A stretch of DNA of 64,000 nt from Serratia marcescens. GTDB taxonomy: Bacteria > Pseudomonadota > Gammaproteobacteria > Enterobacterales > Enterobacteriaceae. Each line of letters opens with the position of its first letter. The first letter of the stretch is position 1. The stretch spans positions 62,001 through 126,000 of the forward strand of contig JADMXW010000008.1 of the NCBI GenBank assembly GCA_015548865.1. The letters run 5' to 3'. The notes beneath the pieces were generated by a model. That model saw only the letters and a list, made by a program, of their open reading frames with translations. It did no database searches and was not told where the DNA came from. The position numbers and the translations under genes are program-made. Positions 1 through 8,718 of this stretch are shown here, one piece after another.

Positions 1-340
1 ATTCAGGTGATAACGCGCGTTCAGTCAGCAACTTCCCCAACGCCAGACAGTAGTCACACAGCAATTCGGTGTCGGGTTCAAAACAAGGAGCAGTAGCAGG
101 AAACGTATCGACGGTGAGGCTTTCCACCAGATGTGGCGGAACGGGGTCATTCAGGGTGGTGCGTAACAAGGCAAGGCATGCGACAAGCCGGCTACTGAGA
201 GCCTGCTTTAACGCCGGATCGTCGTTTTCAATCAGGGCGTCGGCGAAATGCTCACTGTGAGCGGCAAGAACGGTGAAATCGGTGGTGGAAGTAAACGGTA
301 TGGCAAGTAGCGGGTGAGTTTGGGTGAGGGTTGTAGCCAT
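1..340 (-). CDS. Hypothetical protein of P4-like element, 3' end cut by window edge
   Basis: An open frame starts at ATG 340-338 and runs uninterrupted to the window edge (113 codons visible, no stop). A good ribosome site (GGAGG) lies 7 bases upstream. The visible protein begins MATTLTQTHPLLAIPF, is soluble-looking, rich in Leu, Ala and Thr, and has no signal peptide or membrane segment. I do not recognise its function. The leader upstream has the character of the Ash/immunity region of P4-like integrative elements, so this is probably an island-encoded gene. The C-terminus lies outside the window. Confidence 0.7.
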   Translation of the reverse strand, partial: MATTLTQTHPLLAIPFTSTTDFTVLAAHSEHFADALIENDDPALKQALSSRLVACLALLRTTLNDPVPPHLVESLTVDTFPATAPCFEPDTELLCDYCLALGKLLTERALSPE

Positions 341-477
341 AAGGCAGCCTCCAGTGAGTAACGAATGTTCTCCGCCACCGGAGAGGTCAATCTCACGGGT
401 GGTGGACCGGACGAGGTTGACCTTACCGGCCTCACTGACACCGGCGCGTCTTGCGACGCCCTCGCCCGGCCCACCAT
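232..477 (-). CDS. Ash-like leader ORF of P4-type element
   Basis: This 81-codon frame begins MVGRARASQDAPVSVRP, which resembles the small Ash/Icd-type ORFs that precede the immunity region of P4-like satellite prophages; those begin with a similar MVGRAG.SQDAP-type segment. Its 3' half overlaps the next reverse-strand gene in another frame, so only the N-terminal part is likely meaningful. It may be translated leader or simply part of the structured immunity RNA. Recognition is from memory of the family, not from a search. Confidence 0.35.
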   Translation of the reverse strand: MVGRARASQDAPVSVRPVRSTSSGPPPVRLTSPVAENIRYSLEAALWLQPSPKLTRYLPYRLLPPPISPFLPLTVSISPTP

Positions 478-1059
478 TGAGGTGTGACCGTACGCACGAC
501 ATAAAAAAAGCGCAAACGCGCCGATGTCGTCAGTGAAGTGTGGTTCAGGAGGTCAATCCCGGCACCTGATTTTGCAGGTGCGGGTAAAAGATACCGTTAT
601 TACTGAGGGACAGCAAGGGGACTACGGTGATAAGCGTGGAGGACTTCTATTCTGGAAGGCGCTTCTCACAACGGGATGTTGTTTAAAATTTTATCAAAGA
701 CGTTATATCGCGTAAAAAATAATGCTGAGGGGAACGAGACCACAGGGTGAGCGGCAGGACGCCGCGAAAGTCAGCGCCGCGTCTGACAAAAATGCCGGGA
801 GCATTTTTGAACGCTGCTGGCAGCGGCCCCGCGGGGGCGAGTCTCATGAAAGACTTGGCCTGGATTTGTGGGGATTCCTCAGCGCGAAGGCGGGAATCTC
901 TTGCCGAATAAACGCGTTTATCCTTACAGAGATCCCCGGCTTTCGCCGAAGATGACGGGAGGGGAGCCGAGGATGACGAGAGGTAAAGTGGCTTTGTCAT
1001 TAGTCTGACCCAGCCTAGGGCTGGGGTCCTCTCGAGTTAAACCGTTCTACGCACCGATA
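341..1059. other. Non-coding stretch: P4-like leader and palindromic sequences
   Basis: No convincing gene is seen apart from the Ash-like frame. Between 385 and 450 there are repeated GAGGTC/GAGGTTGACC-type blocks like those in P4 immunity leaders. From about 717 to 1030 there are several dyads: AAAAATGC...GCATTTTT (788-808) and CCCAGCC-TAG-GGCTGGG (1009-1025), the latter preceded by CTTTGTCATTAGTCTGA. A nearly identical motif, CTTTGTCATCAGTCTGA, precedes the hairpin at 18093. The reverse-strand 105-codon frame here is probably translated repeat sequence. Confidence 0.5.
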
Positions 1060-2139
1060 TCAAAGCGCATCAGCAATCGCGCGGCCTAACGTTTCTGTAT
1101 TGCCGCTACCACCTAAATCTCGGGTTAACGGTGCTTGTGTTGGGCCTTGCGCCAGCACGGTTTCGATAGCCCGTAAAATGGCCGCGCCTGCCTGTTCGTG
1201 ACCCAGATGCTCCAGCATCATGGCACCACACCAGATTTGGCCAATCGGATTGGCCAGGCCTTTACCGGCGATATCTGGGGCAGAACCGTGTACCGGCTCA
1301 AACAGGCTGGGGAAATTGCGCTCGGGGTTGATGTTGGCGGAAGGCGCAATCCCGATGGTGCCGGTGCAGGCGGGGCCAAGATCGGATAGGATATCGCCAA
1401 ACAGATTACTGGCGACGACCACATCAAACCAGTCTGGGTGCAGCACAAAATTGGCGGTGAGAATATCGATATGAAATTTATCGAATTTCACCTCTGGATA
1501 ATGCTGCCCCATCGCGGCAACGCGGGTGTCCCAATACGGCATGGTGATCGCAATGCCGTTGGATTTTGTAGCTGATGTCAGGTGCTTGCGCGGTCGCTTC
1601 TGCGCCAATTCATAGGCAAATTTCAAGATGCGATCGACGCCGACACGCGTCATCACGGTTTCTTGCATCACGATCTCACGTTCAGTGCCTTCAAACATCA
1701 TGCCGCCGACGCTGGAGTATTCCCCCTCGGTATTTTCCCGCACCACATAGAAATCAATGTCGCCAGGATTGCGGTTGGCAAGCGGTGCTTTGACGCCAGG
1801 CATCAGGCGACAGGGACGCAAGTTGACGTACTGATCAAAATCGCGGCGGAACTTGAGCAGCGATCCCCAGAGCGATACATGGTCGGGCACTATGTCTGGC
1901 CAACCAACTGCGCCAAAATAGATAGCGTCAAAGCCTTTCAATAGCTCAAACCAATTGTCCGGCAGCATTTTGCCGTGCTTGAGATAGTAGTCAGCGCTGG
2001 CAAAATCAAACCATTCCCATTGCAATTCAATGCCAAACTGCGCAGCAGCGCGCGTAACAACGCGCACACCTTCTGGCATAACCTCTTTCCCGATGCCATC
2101 TCCTGGGATGACGGCAATTTTGTAGCGCGGTACAGACAT
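1060..2139 (-). CDS. dmlA: Tartrate/D-malate dehydrogenase (decarboxylating)
   Basis: The 359-residue protein belongs to the isocitrate/isopropylmalate dehydrogenase superfamily, in the subgroup of E. coli DmlA (YeaU) and tartrate dehydrogenase TtuC, whose length it shares. These cytosolic enzymes oxidise D-malate and/or tartrate with NAD and Mn/Mg. Visible signatures are IPGDGIGKEV at the N-terminus, the substrate-loop FRRDFDQYVNLRP, YVVRENTEGEYSS, and the metal/cofactor region NLFGDILSDLGPACTGTIG followed by EPVHGSAPDIAGK. It is divergent from a LysR gene 110 bp away, the usual dmlA-dmlR arrangement. Whether D-malate or tartrate is preferred cannot be read; a D-tartrate dehydratase gene 6.6 kb away favours a tartrate role. 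Confidence 0.88.
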   Translation of the reverse strand: MSVPRYKIAVIPGDGIGKEVMPEGVRVVTRAAAQFGIELQWEWFDFASADYYLKHGKMLPDNWFELLKGFDAIYFGAVGWPDIVPDHVSLWGSLLKFRRDFDQYVNLRPCRLMPGVKAPLANRNPGDIDFYVVRENTEGEYSSVGGMMFEGTEREIVMQETVMTRVGVDRILKFAYELAQKRPRKHLTSATKSNGIAITMPYWDTRVAAMGQHYPEVKFDKFHIDILTANFVLHPDWFDVVVASNLFGDILSDLGPACTGTIGIAPSANINPERNFPSLFEPVHGSAPDIAGKGLANPIGQIWCGAMMLEHLGHEQAGAAILRAIETVLAQGPTQAPLTRDLGGSGNTETLGRAIADAL

Positions 2140-2248
2140 AGGGGAATCCTGTTTTTCTATATAGTAGACCCAACGAGTGTATTTCCTGTCAAAATGATGA
2201 ACAATAAGCCTATGGGGAAAGCTATTATTGAATTAAAGGTAATAATCT

Positions 2249-3136
2249 ATGCGCGCAGTGAACGACCTGCTTTTTTTCAGTCGCATTGTCTCTCTGGGTA
2301 GCCTGACGGCAGTCGCCAGAGAGATGGGGTTGTCCCTTCCCGCCGTCAGTAAACGGCTTAGCGCGCTGGAGCATCGATTAGGCGTGCAGTTGATTCAACG
2401 CACCACCCGACGTTTGGAATTGACCCTGGAAGGCCAACTCTACAGTGAAGGCGCGCTTCCCATCCTGAATGAAATAGCCGAGCTGGAGAATGCGGTCAGC
2501 CGAAGCCAAATGACGTTACGCGGCAAACTGACGGTAAATGCCTCGTTTGGCTTTGGTCGACGTCATATTGCACCGCTGGTTTCTGCTTTCTCCTTGCAGC
2601 ATCCGGAATTGGAGATACAGCTCCAACTGTCAAGCCAGCCAATAAATATGCTTGATGCGGGTATCGATATTGATATTCGCGTGGGCACGCCGCCTGATTC
2701 ACGCCTGATTGCTCGCAAGCTGCGTACCAATCACCGTATTTTGTGCGCTTCCCCTGCCTATCTGGCCCAGGCTGGCATGCCACAAACGGTGGCGGAACTG
2801 GCTGGGCATAACTGTCTGGTGCTGCGTCAGTATGAAAGTGATTATGCGATTTGGCGCTTTTATCGCGATGGTCAGGAGTTTAGTCATAAAGCCGAAGGCA
2901 ACCTGTCGAGTAATGACGGCGAAGTGGTGATGCGTTATGCGCTGGATGGACGAGGCTTGTTGTTGCGCTCAGCATGGGATGTTGAACCTTATCTGGAACA
3001 GGGCGCGTTAGTGGCCCTGCTGCCCGACTTTACAACACAGGATGCGGGCATTCACGCTGTCTATCAGCAACGGCGTCATGTTCCTGCCAGGATCACCACG
3101 TTTGTCCGCTATCTTCAGGCAGAAATGGCTGCTTAA
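2249..3136 (+). CDS. LysR-type regulator, DmlR-like
   Basis: A 295-residue LysR-type transcriptional regulator. The N-terminal winged helix (about residues 1-60, LTAVAREMGLSLPAVSKRLS) is followed by a linker and an effector-binding domain of the periplasmic-binding fold. It belongs to the broad DmlR/AaeR-type subgroup with CFVL-like NCLVLRQ in the effector domain. The start ATG is preceded by AAAGGT at a workable distance. It is divergent from the tartrate/malate dehydrogenase and is the obvious candidate activator of that gene in response to malate or tartrate. The inducer is inferred from position only. Confidence 0.85.
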   Translation: MRAVNDLLFFSRIVSLGSLTAVAREMGLSLPAVSKRLSALEHRLGVQLIQRTTRRLELTLEGQLYSEGALPILNEIAELENAVSRSQMTLRGKLTVNASFGFGRRHIAPLVSAFSLQHPELEIQLQLSSQPINMLDAGIDIDIRVGTPPDSRLIARKLRTNHRILCASPAYLAQAGMPQTVAELAGHNCLVLRQYESDYAIWRFYRDGQEFSHKAEGNLSSNDGEVVMRYALDGRGLLLRSAWDVEPYLEQGALVALLPDFTTQDAGIHAVYQQRRHVPARITTFVRYLQAEMAA

Positions 3137-3554
3137 GAGTGGGGCTAGGCTACTTGCCATTTTGGTCCTGAACGGGGCCAGGAATCCTCACGAACTCTAG
3201 TATGCGCTGGTTTTGCGCGCTGTCCGTGACCAAACGGTAGTGCCAATAATGTCTGCCGCAATAGACCCTAAGTTAAAATTCAGTCACGTTTTATTAAAGA
3301 CGCTCAAACCCCCGATCGTTATCGTATCAATTTTAATCCCTTATGCCCGGCAGGCGCCATTGTCAATACGGTAATGACCTGCATTGTGCCATTTGGGACA
3401 TTTATCGATGCCTGTGCACGAGTACAATATCGTTAAAGAAGACAACGGCACAGGATCTGGCAGTACGGCAGCACGATGGAAGCGTGTTGTAAGTGCGACC
3501 AGGAAGGTGAAACAGCACGGTTTTGATTCAATGCCTAATAGGGGTGGTATTAAG
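3137..3554. other. Intergenic stretch with no gene seen
   Basis: About 420 bp between the LysR gene and the PTS IIA gene. An open frame reads through its second half in phase with the IIA gene, but the residues before the ATG at 3555 have no resemblance to IIA proteins and there is no ribosome site further up. An interrupted GGTCCTGAACGGGGCCAGGA dyad lies near 3163-3182. No clear promoter or RNA gene was found. Confidence 0.4.
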
Positions 3555-3848
3555 ATGGTTGAAGCAGAAGAAGCGGCAATGGAAATCATTGTCAATGCAG
3601 ATGAATCACGCAGCTTGTGTCTAGAGGCTTTGCAGGCAGCGCGTCATGGACAGGTTGAGCAAGCGAATGCGCTAATGACCCGCGCAGACAAGTTTGCCAG
3701 ACTGGCGCATCAGGTTCAAACGAAGTTGGCTGCGCGAGAAACGGTTATGCCCATGACATCTATCATGGCGCATGCTCAAGATCATTTAATGACGTCATTG
3801 TTAGTACGGGAACTGGCGAACGAAATGCTGTATTTATATCAGCGTTAG
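3555..3848 (+). CDS. PTS IIA component, lactose/cellobiose (ChbA-like) type, orphan
   Basis: The 97-residue all-helical protein resembles ChbA: AEEAAMEIIVNADESRSL, then a helix ending HQVQTKL, then the signature AHAQDHLMTSLLVREL. By family knowledge the histidine of the HAQDH segment receives phosphate from HPr, and the protein forms a trimer handing it to an EIIB. The start at 3555 follows a GGGGTGG site and gives the usual family length. No EIIB, EIIC, phospho-glycosidase or regulator gene is adjacent, so the partner is unknown; it may serve a remote PTS or have a regulatory role. Confidence 0.8.
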   Translation: MVEAEEAAMEIIVNADESRSLCLEALQAARHGQVEQANALMTRADKFARLAHQVQTKLAARETVMPMTSIMAHAQDHLMTSLLVRELANEMLYLYQR

Positions 3849-3881
3849 CCTGACCATAAAGATAGCCTGATAGCAAGAGTA

Positions 3882-3915
3882 TGCCTGTACCGCCTTATTC
3901 CAGACGGTACAGGCA
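3882..3915. terminator. Bidirectional hairpin between convergent genes
   Basis: An 11-bp perfect stem TGCCTGTACCG/CGGTACAGGCA with a 12-base loop lies between the convergent PTS IIA and FMN reductase genes. There is no long T run on either side, so termination is inferred from position and stem strength. Confidence 0.5.
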
Positions 3916-3929
3916 GTGCTATCGGGCGA

Positions 3930-4475
3930 TTAGCGTGTAGCCTTAATTGCAGCGACCAGCGTGTTCATTTGTTCGCCGATCAGCGCCGCGATTTTTTCGT
4001 CATGCAAATTGCCCTGATCGTCAAAACCGCCAGCGAAAGCATTGGCGAATACTTCTGGTTTGTTCAGCGGTTGTAGATTCAGGAATACAGCACTTTGACG
4101 CAGGTGATACTGAGCACGCGAAGTTCCCATACCGCCACCAGCACCCATCAGCGCCACCGGTTTGCCGCTCAGCGGCTGGCTGTCCGGTAGCCGTGAAAGC
4201 CAGTCGAGTATGTTTTTCAATGCTGGTGCCACGGAGTAGTTGTACTCGGTACAGGCAAAGACAAATCCGTCAGCTTCTTGCGCCTGGCGTGCGATGCGCT
4301 GAACGGCTGCGGGGATCTCGGTCAGGTCAGCATTGTAGAACGGCACATCCAGCAGATCGGCGATCTCAAGGGTGGTATTGGCTGGTAGCGCTGCCTGTGC
4401 TGCGCGCAACAGCCCTTTATTTGCAGAGGCGCGGCGTAGGCTGCCCGCAATGCCCAATAGTCGTAGGGTGCTCAT
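3930..4475 (-). CDS. NADPH-dependent FMN reductase / quinone reductase family protein
   Basis: A 181-residue flavodoxin-fold protein of the ChrR/YieF/NQO type. It opens with LLGIAGSLRRASANKGLL (phosphate-binding loop for FMN) and has the signature TEYNYSVAPALKNILDWLSR, followed by LMGAGGGMGTSRAQYHLR. Such cytosolic enzymes reduce FMN, quinones or azo compounds using NAD(P)H. It starts 9 bases after the stop of the aldehyde dehydrogenase gene and has its own AAGGAA ribosome site, so the two form an operon. The substrate is not known; coupling to an aldehyde dehydrogenase suggests handling of reactive carbonyl or quinone compounds. Confidence 0.82.
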   Translation of the reverse strand: MSTLRLLGIAGSLRRASANKGLLRAAQAALPANTTLEIADLLDVPFYNADLTEIPAAVQRIARQAQEADGFVFACTEYNYSVAPALKNILDWLSRLPDSQPLSGKPVALMGAGGGMGTSRAQYHLRQSAVFLNLQPLNKPEVFANAFAGGFDDQGNLHDEKIAALIGEQMNTLVAAIKATR

Positions 4476-4484
4476 GGCGTTTCC

Positions 4485-5876
4485 TTAAAATTCAGCATCA
4501 ATATCAACAATAGAAATCAGTTTGTGGTTCACAAACTCTTTAATGCCCAGCCCGGTCAGTTCGCGCCCATAACCTGAACGGCGGATACCACCAAACGGCA
4601 GATCGGCTTTCACGCGGGTTGGGTGGTTAACATACACCATCCCGGTAGACATGCGAGCGGCAACTTCAGCTCCATGTTGACCGTTACGGGTGAACACAGA
4701 ACCCCCAAGGCCAAACGGTGAATCGTTGGCAATACGTACCGCATCATCTTCATCTTTAGCACGGAACAGCATAGAGACCGGGCCAAAGAATTCCATATGG
4801 TATGCGGGATTATCCGGCGTAACGTCGGTGAGAATCGTCGGTTGTACAAAGGCGCCTTGGGTCGGCACTTTGGGGCCCACTTCCAGCGCTGTTGCGCCGT
4901 GCGATACGGCCAGTTGGATCTTTTGCCTTACTTCATCAGCGGCTTGCTGAGAAGAGAGCGGAGCCAACGTGGTATTTTCATCTAACGGATCGCCTGCGCG
5001 TAATGCGGCAACACCTTGTGTATAGCGGTCGAGGAACGCGTCATAGACCGCATCTTCAATGATCATGCGTTTGGAAGAAACGCACACTTGCCCGCCGTTC
5101 CAGTGGCGGCCAAACACGGCCCACTTGACGGTTTTTTCCAAATCAGCATCTTTTAGCACCACAAAGGCATCGGCACCGCCTAATTCCAGCGTAGATTTCT
5201 TCAATGCTTGTGCGGCCTGCTGGGCCACTGTCGCACCGGCGCCTTCCGAACCGGTCAAGGCTACACCCTGTACGCGCGGATCGTTGAGGATCATTTCAAT
5301 ATGCTTGCGGGTGGCATACAGATTGGTAAACGCACCTTTGGGCAACCCGGCGTCGTGCATCAGTTTTTCAAATCGAGCGGCACTTTGTGGCACGTTGGAG
5401 GCATGTTTTAACAGAATGGTGTTACCAGCAGAAAGCTGCGGAGCGATGATGCGCGCGATCTGATAGTAAGGGAAGTTCCACGGTTCGATAGCGAGCAGCA
5501 CGCCCAGCGGTTCGTGTACGATCTGCGCGGTGGCCTCTTTCGGATTGTCGACCGGCAGCGTTTCGGGGGCCAGCAATCGTTCCGCGTGCTTGACGTAGTA
5601 CTCGAAAATTTGAGCGGATAGCTCTACTTCTGCCCGCGCTTCTGCGACCAGCTTGCCCATCTCCAGTGTCAACACCCGTGCCATTTCTTCTTTATGTTGA
5701 CGAAGTAGAGTGGCGGCCTTTTGTAGAATGGCTCCTCGGGTGGAGAATGGGGTTTCTTTCCATGCCAGGAAAGCGTTGTGTGCTTGACTGATGGCGTCAG
5801 TGACTTCTGCGTCAGTGGCGTCGGGGAACGTTTTAACAACTTCACCCGTATATGGGTTGATAGTGGCATATCCCAC
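4485..5876 (-). CDS. NAD(P)-dependent succinate-semialdehyde dehydrogenase-like aldehyde dehydrogenase
   Basis: A 463-residue aldehyde dehydrogenase of the Sad/YneI size class. Catalytic residues are visible: Asn134 in EPWNFPYY, Glu231 in TLELGGADAF and Cys265 in GGQVCVSSKR. The C-terminal PFGGIRRSGYGREL segment is also typical. The family oxidises succinate semialdehyde or related short aldehydes to acids in the cytosol. The start is GTG at 5876, chosen because of the strong AGGAGG site 7 bases upstream. It is the first gene of a two-gene operon with the FMN reductase and is divergent from an IclR-type gene, which probably controls it. The exact substrate is inferred only at family level. 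Confidence 0.82.
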   Translation of the reverse strand: MGYATINPYTGEVVKTFPDATDAEVTDAISQAHNAFLAWKETPFSTRGAILQKAATLLRQHKEEMARVLTLEMGKLVAEARAEVELSAQIFEYYVKHAERLLAPETLPVDNPKEATAQIVHEPLGVLLAIEPWNFPYYQIARIIAPQLSAGNTILLKHASNVPQSAARFEKLMHDAGLPKGAFTNLYATRKHIEMILNDPRVQGVALTGSEGAGATVAQQAAQALKKSTLELGGADAFVVLKDADLEKTVKWAVFGRHWNGGQVCVSSKRMIIEDAVYDAFLDRYTQGVAALRAGDPLDENTTLAPLSSQQAADEVRQKIQLAVSHGATALEVGPKVPTQGAFVQPTILTDVTPDNPAYHMEFFGPVSMLFRAKDEDDAVRIANDSPFGLGGSVFTRNGQHGAEVAARMSTGMVYVNHPTRVKADLPFGGIRRSGYGRELTGLGIKEFVNHKLISIVDIDAEF

Positions 5877-6140
5877 GGTAAACCTCCTGAAAACAAACTG
5901 TTCAAGATACCCACGATCTCATATGTTGCTTAGTAGGGTATCAACTGATAATTCACACCGTTTTAGGTTGCTTCGCAGAGAACATAACTCCTGCCTGCAT
6001 AGCGATGGCGAGGATATTGCGGAGTCACCTCCGACGCCGTGACGGTGAAGCGATGCTATCCCGACGTCATCGAGCTATAATACGCTTAGCTAAAAACAAT
6101 ACAATATTAACCGCATTGCGATACAGTTTTGAGGCGAGCG

Positions 6141-6884
6141 ATGAATAAAACAGCGGGGATACAGGTTATCTCCAGAGCAATCAAAATATTACGGCTATTG
6201 CACGAACGGGGAACCAGCTTGGGTGAATTGGCGCGTTTAACGGACCTCCCTCGCTCAACGGTGCAACGTATTGTTGATACGTTGGCAGCGGAACACCTGG
6301 TAGAGTGCGGCGAAGGCGGCGTGCGGCTGGGTTGGGGCATCAATGAACTGGCGAGAAATGCCTACTCTGACGTGGCTGCACAGTTGCGCCATCCACTCGA
6401 GCTGTTGTTTGAAAAGACGCGTGAAACGGTGGATATTTCTACCTTTCATGGTCGGGAAGTGATCTTCCTCGACAGAATCATCAGCGATCAAGCCGTGCGC
6501 GTGGTTCCTATACACGATCGTCCCAAGCCGGTATATGCCATGGCGAACGGTAAGGCGATGCTGTCGCTATTAACGGATGCGCAGATTACAACACTGCTGC
6601 AGGGTCAGATGCCTGCATTAACCCCCCAAACGATTGTCTCGCTGCCTGTGTTGCTGCAACAGATTGCCGCAGTGCGTGCCGACGGCTTTTCTTACGATCG
6701 GGAAGAGCATGCGGAGGGTGTTTGTGCCGTTGGGATTGCATTACCTGTACCAGGAAGACCGGCTCACGCATTGTCGGTGGTTCTTCCTTCCTACCGCTTT
6801 GCTGCACGCCTTCCGGCTATCCAGCGGGCGCTGGAGGACGTACGACAAATGTGTCTGTGCATTCTTTCCCCCCGCAGCAAGTGA
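6141..6884 (+). CDS. IclR-family transcriptional regulator
   Basis: A 247-residue IclR-type regulator. The N-terminal winged helix (about residues 5-65) contains LARLTDLPRSTVQRIVDTLA, and the C-terminal effector-binding domain holds VPIHDRPKPVYAMANGKAML and YDREEHAEGVCAVGIALP, both usual for this family. ATG 6141 is preferred to the in-frame TTG at 6129 because it lies 6 bases after GAGGCGAGCG. It is divergent from the aldehyde dehydrogenase-FMN reductase operon across 264 bp, so it is the likely regulator of that operon. The ligand is unknown. Confidence 0.85.
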   Translation: MNKTAGIQVISRAIKILRLLHERGTSLGELARLTDLPRSTVQRIVDTLAAEHLVECGEGGVRLGWGINELARNAYSDVAAQLRHPLELLFEKTRETVDISTFHGREVIFLDRIISDQAVRVVPIHDRPKPVYAMANGKAMLSLLTDAQITTLLQGQMPALTPQTIVSLPVLLQQIAAVRADGFSYDREEHAEGVCAVGIALPVPGRPAHALSVVLPSYRFAARLPAIQRALEDVRQMCLCILSPRSK

Positions 6885-6980
6885 CGAATGCATAGATTAC
6901 GGATGTTAATGGCATATAATGCATGTATAATCAATTTATGTGGAATTATATGCTTTTCTTATGGCTAATGTGAGTCGATC

Positions 6981-7619
6981 ATGAGGTCAGCGGCAGTGCC
7001 AACAAAAAATAACCCGCTGGCAACGGCACATACTTTAAAGGATGATATTTACGGACTGGCACTGGGCGTAATGTTTATCGCCGTTGGCCTGAACCTGCTT
7101 AAATTTTCTGGCATGGTAACAGGCGGTATTGCCGGAATTGCACTGCTTATCTCCTACTATGTACCACTCCCTATCGGGTTACTGTTCACTTTGGTCAATA
7201 TCCCGTTTCTGGTGTTTTGTTATTTCAGCATGGGACGCGCTTTCACCCTAAAAACGCTGATTGTCAGTATCACTCTGGGGTTGGCGACGCAGGCGGTACC
7301 GATGTTAATCACTATCAGCTACCTGCATCCACTGTTCGCCGCGTTGGTGGGCGGCACATTTATTGGCATGGGGATACTTTCCCTCGCTCGCCATAATGCC
7401 TCTGTTGGCGGTACGGGGGTAGTGACATTGTGGATGTATCGTCGCTTTGGCATCAACGCAGGCAAAAGCCAAATGGCGTTTGATGCGCTGGTGTTTCTCC
7501 TCTCTCTGATCAAAATGCCGCTGATACTGCTACTGTGGTCAGCGCTCAGCGCGCTGGCAATGAATGCCATGCTGATGAACTGGCACAAGCCGGGACGCTA
7601 TCAGGGCGGTGACGCCTGA
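6981..7619 (+). CDS. YitT-family integral membrane protein
   Basis: A 212-residue hydrophobic protein with about five to six membrane segments. The motif GLNLLKFSGMVTGGIAGIALL and the later LARHNASVGGTGVVTLWMYRRFGINAGKSQM are characteristic of the YitT/DUF161 family. The cytoplasmic C-terminal domain present in Bacillus YitT is absent, as in short enterobacterial members. Function is not established for the family. The upstream region is AT-rich with TATAAT at 6914 and a further TATAAT at 6926. Its last 19 bases overlap the convergent LysR gene. Confidence 0.78.
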   Translation: MRSAAVPTKNNPLATAHTLKDDIYGLALGVMFIAVGLNLLKFSGMVTGGIAGIALLISYYVPLPIGLLFTLVNIPFLVFCYFSMGRAFTLKTLIVSITLGLATQAVPMLITISYLHPLFAALVGGTFIGMGILSLARHNASVGGTGVVTLWMYRRFGINAGKSQMAFDALVFLLSLIKMPLILLLWSALSALAMNAMLMNWHKPGRYQGGDA

Positions 7620-8560
7620 TGTCCGACGAGAACGCTATCCCACAGCGTTTCTGCTCCTGTGGCTAGCCGCGTTGCTGGGCGGTAGAGCCGAATGTCCAGC
7701 GGGATCGTCCACTTCTCTTCATGGCTGGCAGCCCGACAAATTGTCCCACTTTTCTCGCTTTCAGCGGCCAACGCGTGCGGCAGCCAGGCGACGCCTTCAC
7801 CGGCTTTCACCAGCGCCAGCAGCGTGGCGGCCAAATCGGAAGTGAATACCGTCTCCATTTTGCGTGTCAGGCGGTGCAGCGGTGCGGTATTGCTGATAAT
7901 GCGCCCCAATCCAGAATCCCCGCTGTAGGCGAGAAACGGAAACCCTCCCGATGTATCAACAGACCACTTGGCATTGCGGGTACCTGCGACGGGAATACTA
8001 TAGGGAATCAGCCGATCATAGCCGAGCGAAACGCTCATAAATTTTTGCGTTGGCAAGTGTAACTGCATATGCGGGTGGTGGTGGCACAGCAGAAATTGTG
8101 CTCCTCCCTGTGTCAGCATACGTTCGCAGGCGTGCAGGGTGGCGGAAACCAACTGAAATGCACCATCACGCGAGATATCGCTGTTGTTTCTCAGCCAATC
8201 GGGAATAAAGGTGAACGAGAGAGCATGGGTGGCGCACATAATGACCTCTGGAGCGCGCTGTTCGACGCTGTCGCGCGTTTCGCTGCGCAGGGCATAGAGC
8301 GCTCGAATCAGATCCGGTGCCTGATGAAAAAAGACCTCTCCCGCCTGTGTTAGCCGTGCACCGCGACGGTTACGTTCAAACAGCGCCACGCCGACCCAGG
8401 CTTCCAACGCCTGAATGCGCCGACTGAATGCTGGCTGTGTCACATAACGTGCGGCCGCTGCTTTTGAAAAGTTGAGCGACTCGGCCAGCGCTATCCCGTC
8501 TTCCAACCATGCCAGCTCTAAGTGATGCCGATTTGGCATTACAGCACTCCTTTTTCGCAT
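7601..8560 (-). CDS. LysR-type regulator (HypT-like subgroup)
   Basis: A 319-residue LysR-type regulator. The helix-turn-helix reads FSKAAAARYVTQPAFSRRIQALEAWVG, where QPAFSRRI is shared with E. coli HypT (YjiE). The effector domain includes FLAYSGDSGLGRII and GVAWLPHALA. An internal ATG at 8539 would give a shorter protein starting MPNRHHLE and may be the true start. It is divergent from the D-tartrate dehydratase across about 160 bp, so it is the likely regulator of that gene. It overlaps the end of the yitT-like gene tail to tail. Confidence 0.8.
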   Translation of the reverse strand: MRKRSAVMPNRHHLELAWLEDGIALAESLNFSKAAAARYVTQPAFSRRIQALEAWVGVALFERNRRGARLTQAGEVFFHQAPDLIRALYALRSETRDSVEQRAPEVIMCATHALSFTFIPDWLRNNSDISRDGAFQLVSATLHACERMLTQGGAQFLLCHHHPHMQLHLPTQKFMSVSLGYDRLIPYSIPVAGTRNAKWSVDTSGGFPFLAYSGDSGLGRIISNTAPLHRLTRKMETVFTSDLAATLLALVKAGEGVAWLPHALAAESEKSGTICRAASHEEKWTIPLDIRLYRPATRLATGAETLWDSVLVGHQASPP

Positions 8561-8718
8561 TGGTTATCAGTCAAACGTTGCCTCTACTATAGACACTATG
8601 GCGTGCTTTATGGGCATTGCTCTCGCAGGATATGACATTTTTCATGTTAATAAAACGGCATAACAGAGCGCGTAACAACGTACGTTTTTTGCCGCTGGCT
8701 TAGCGACTATCAGGAGAT

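Noticed and set aside
683..1000. Reverse-strand 105-codon ORF in the left intergenic region
   Set aside because: It is composed of palindromic repeat sequence, has a Ser/Pro/Arg-rich translation without family resemblance and has no clear ribosome site.
3384..3554. N-terminal extension of the PTS IIA frame
   Set aside because: The first 57 residues do not resemble IIA proteins, and the internal ATG at 3555 has a ribosome site and gives the normal family length.
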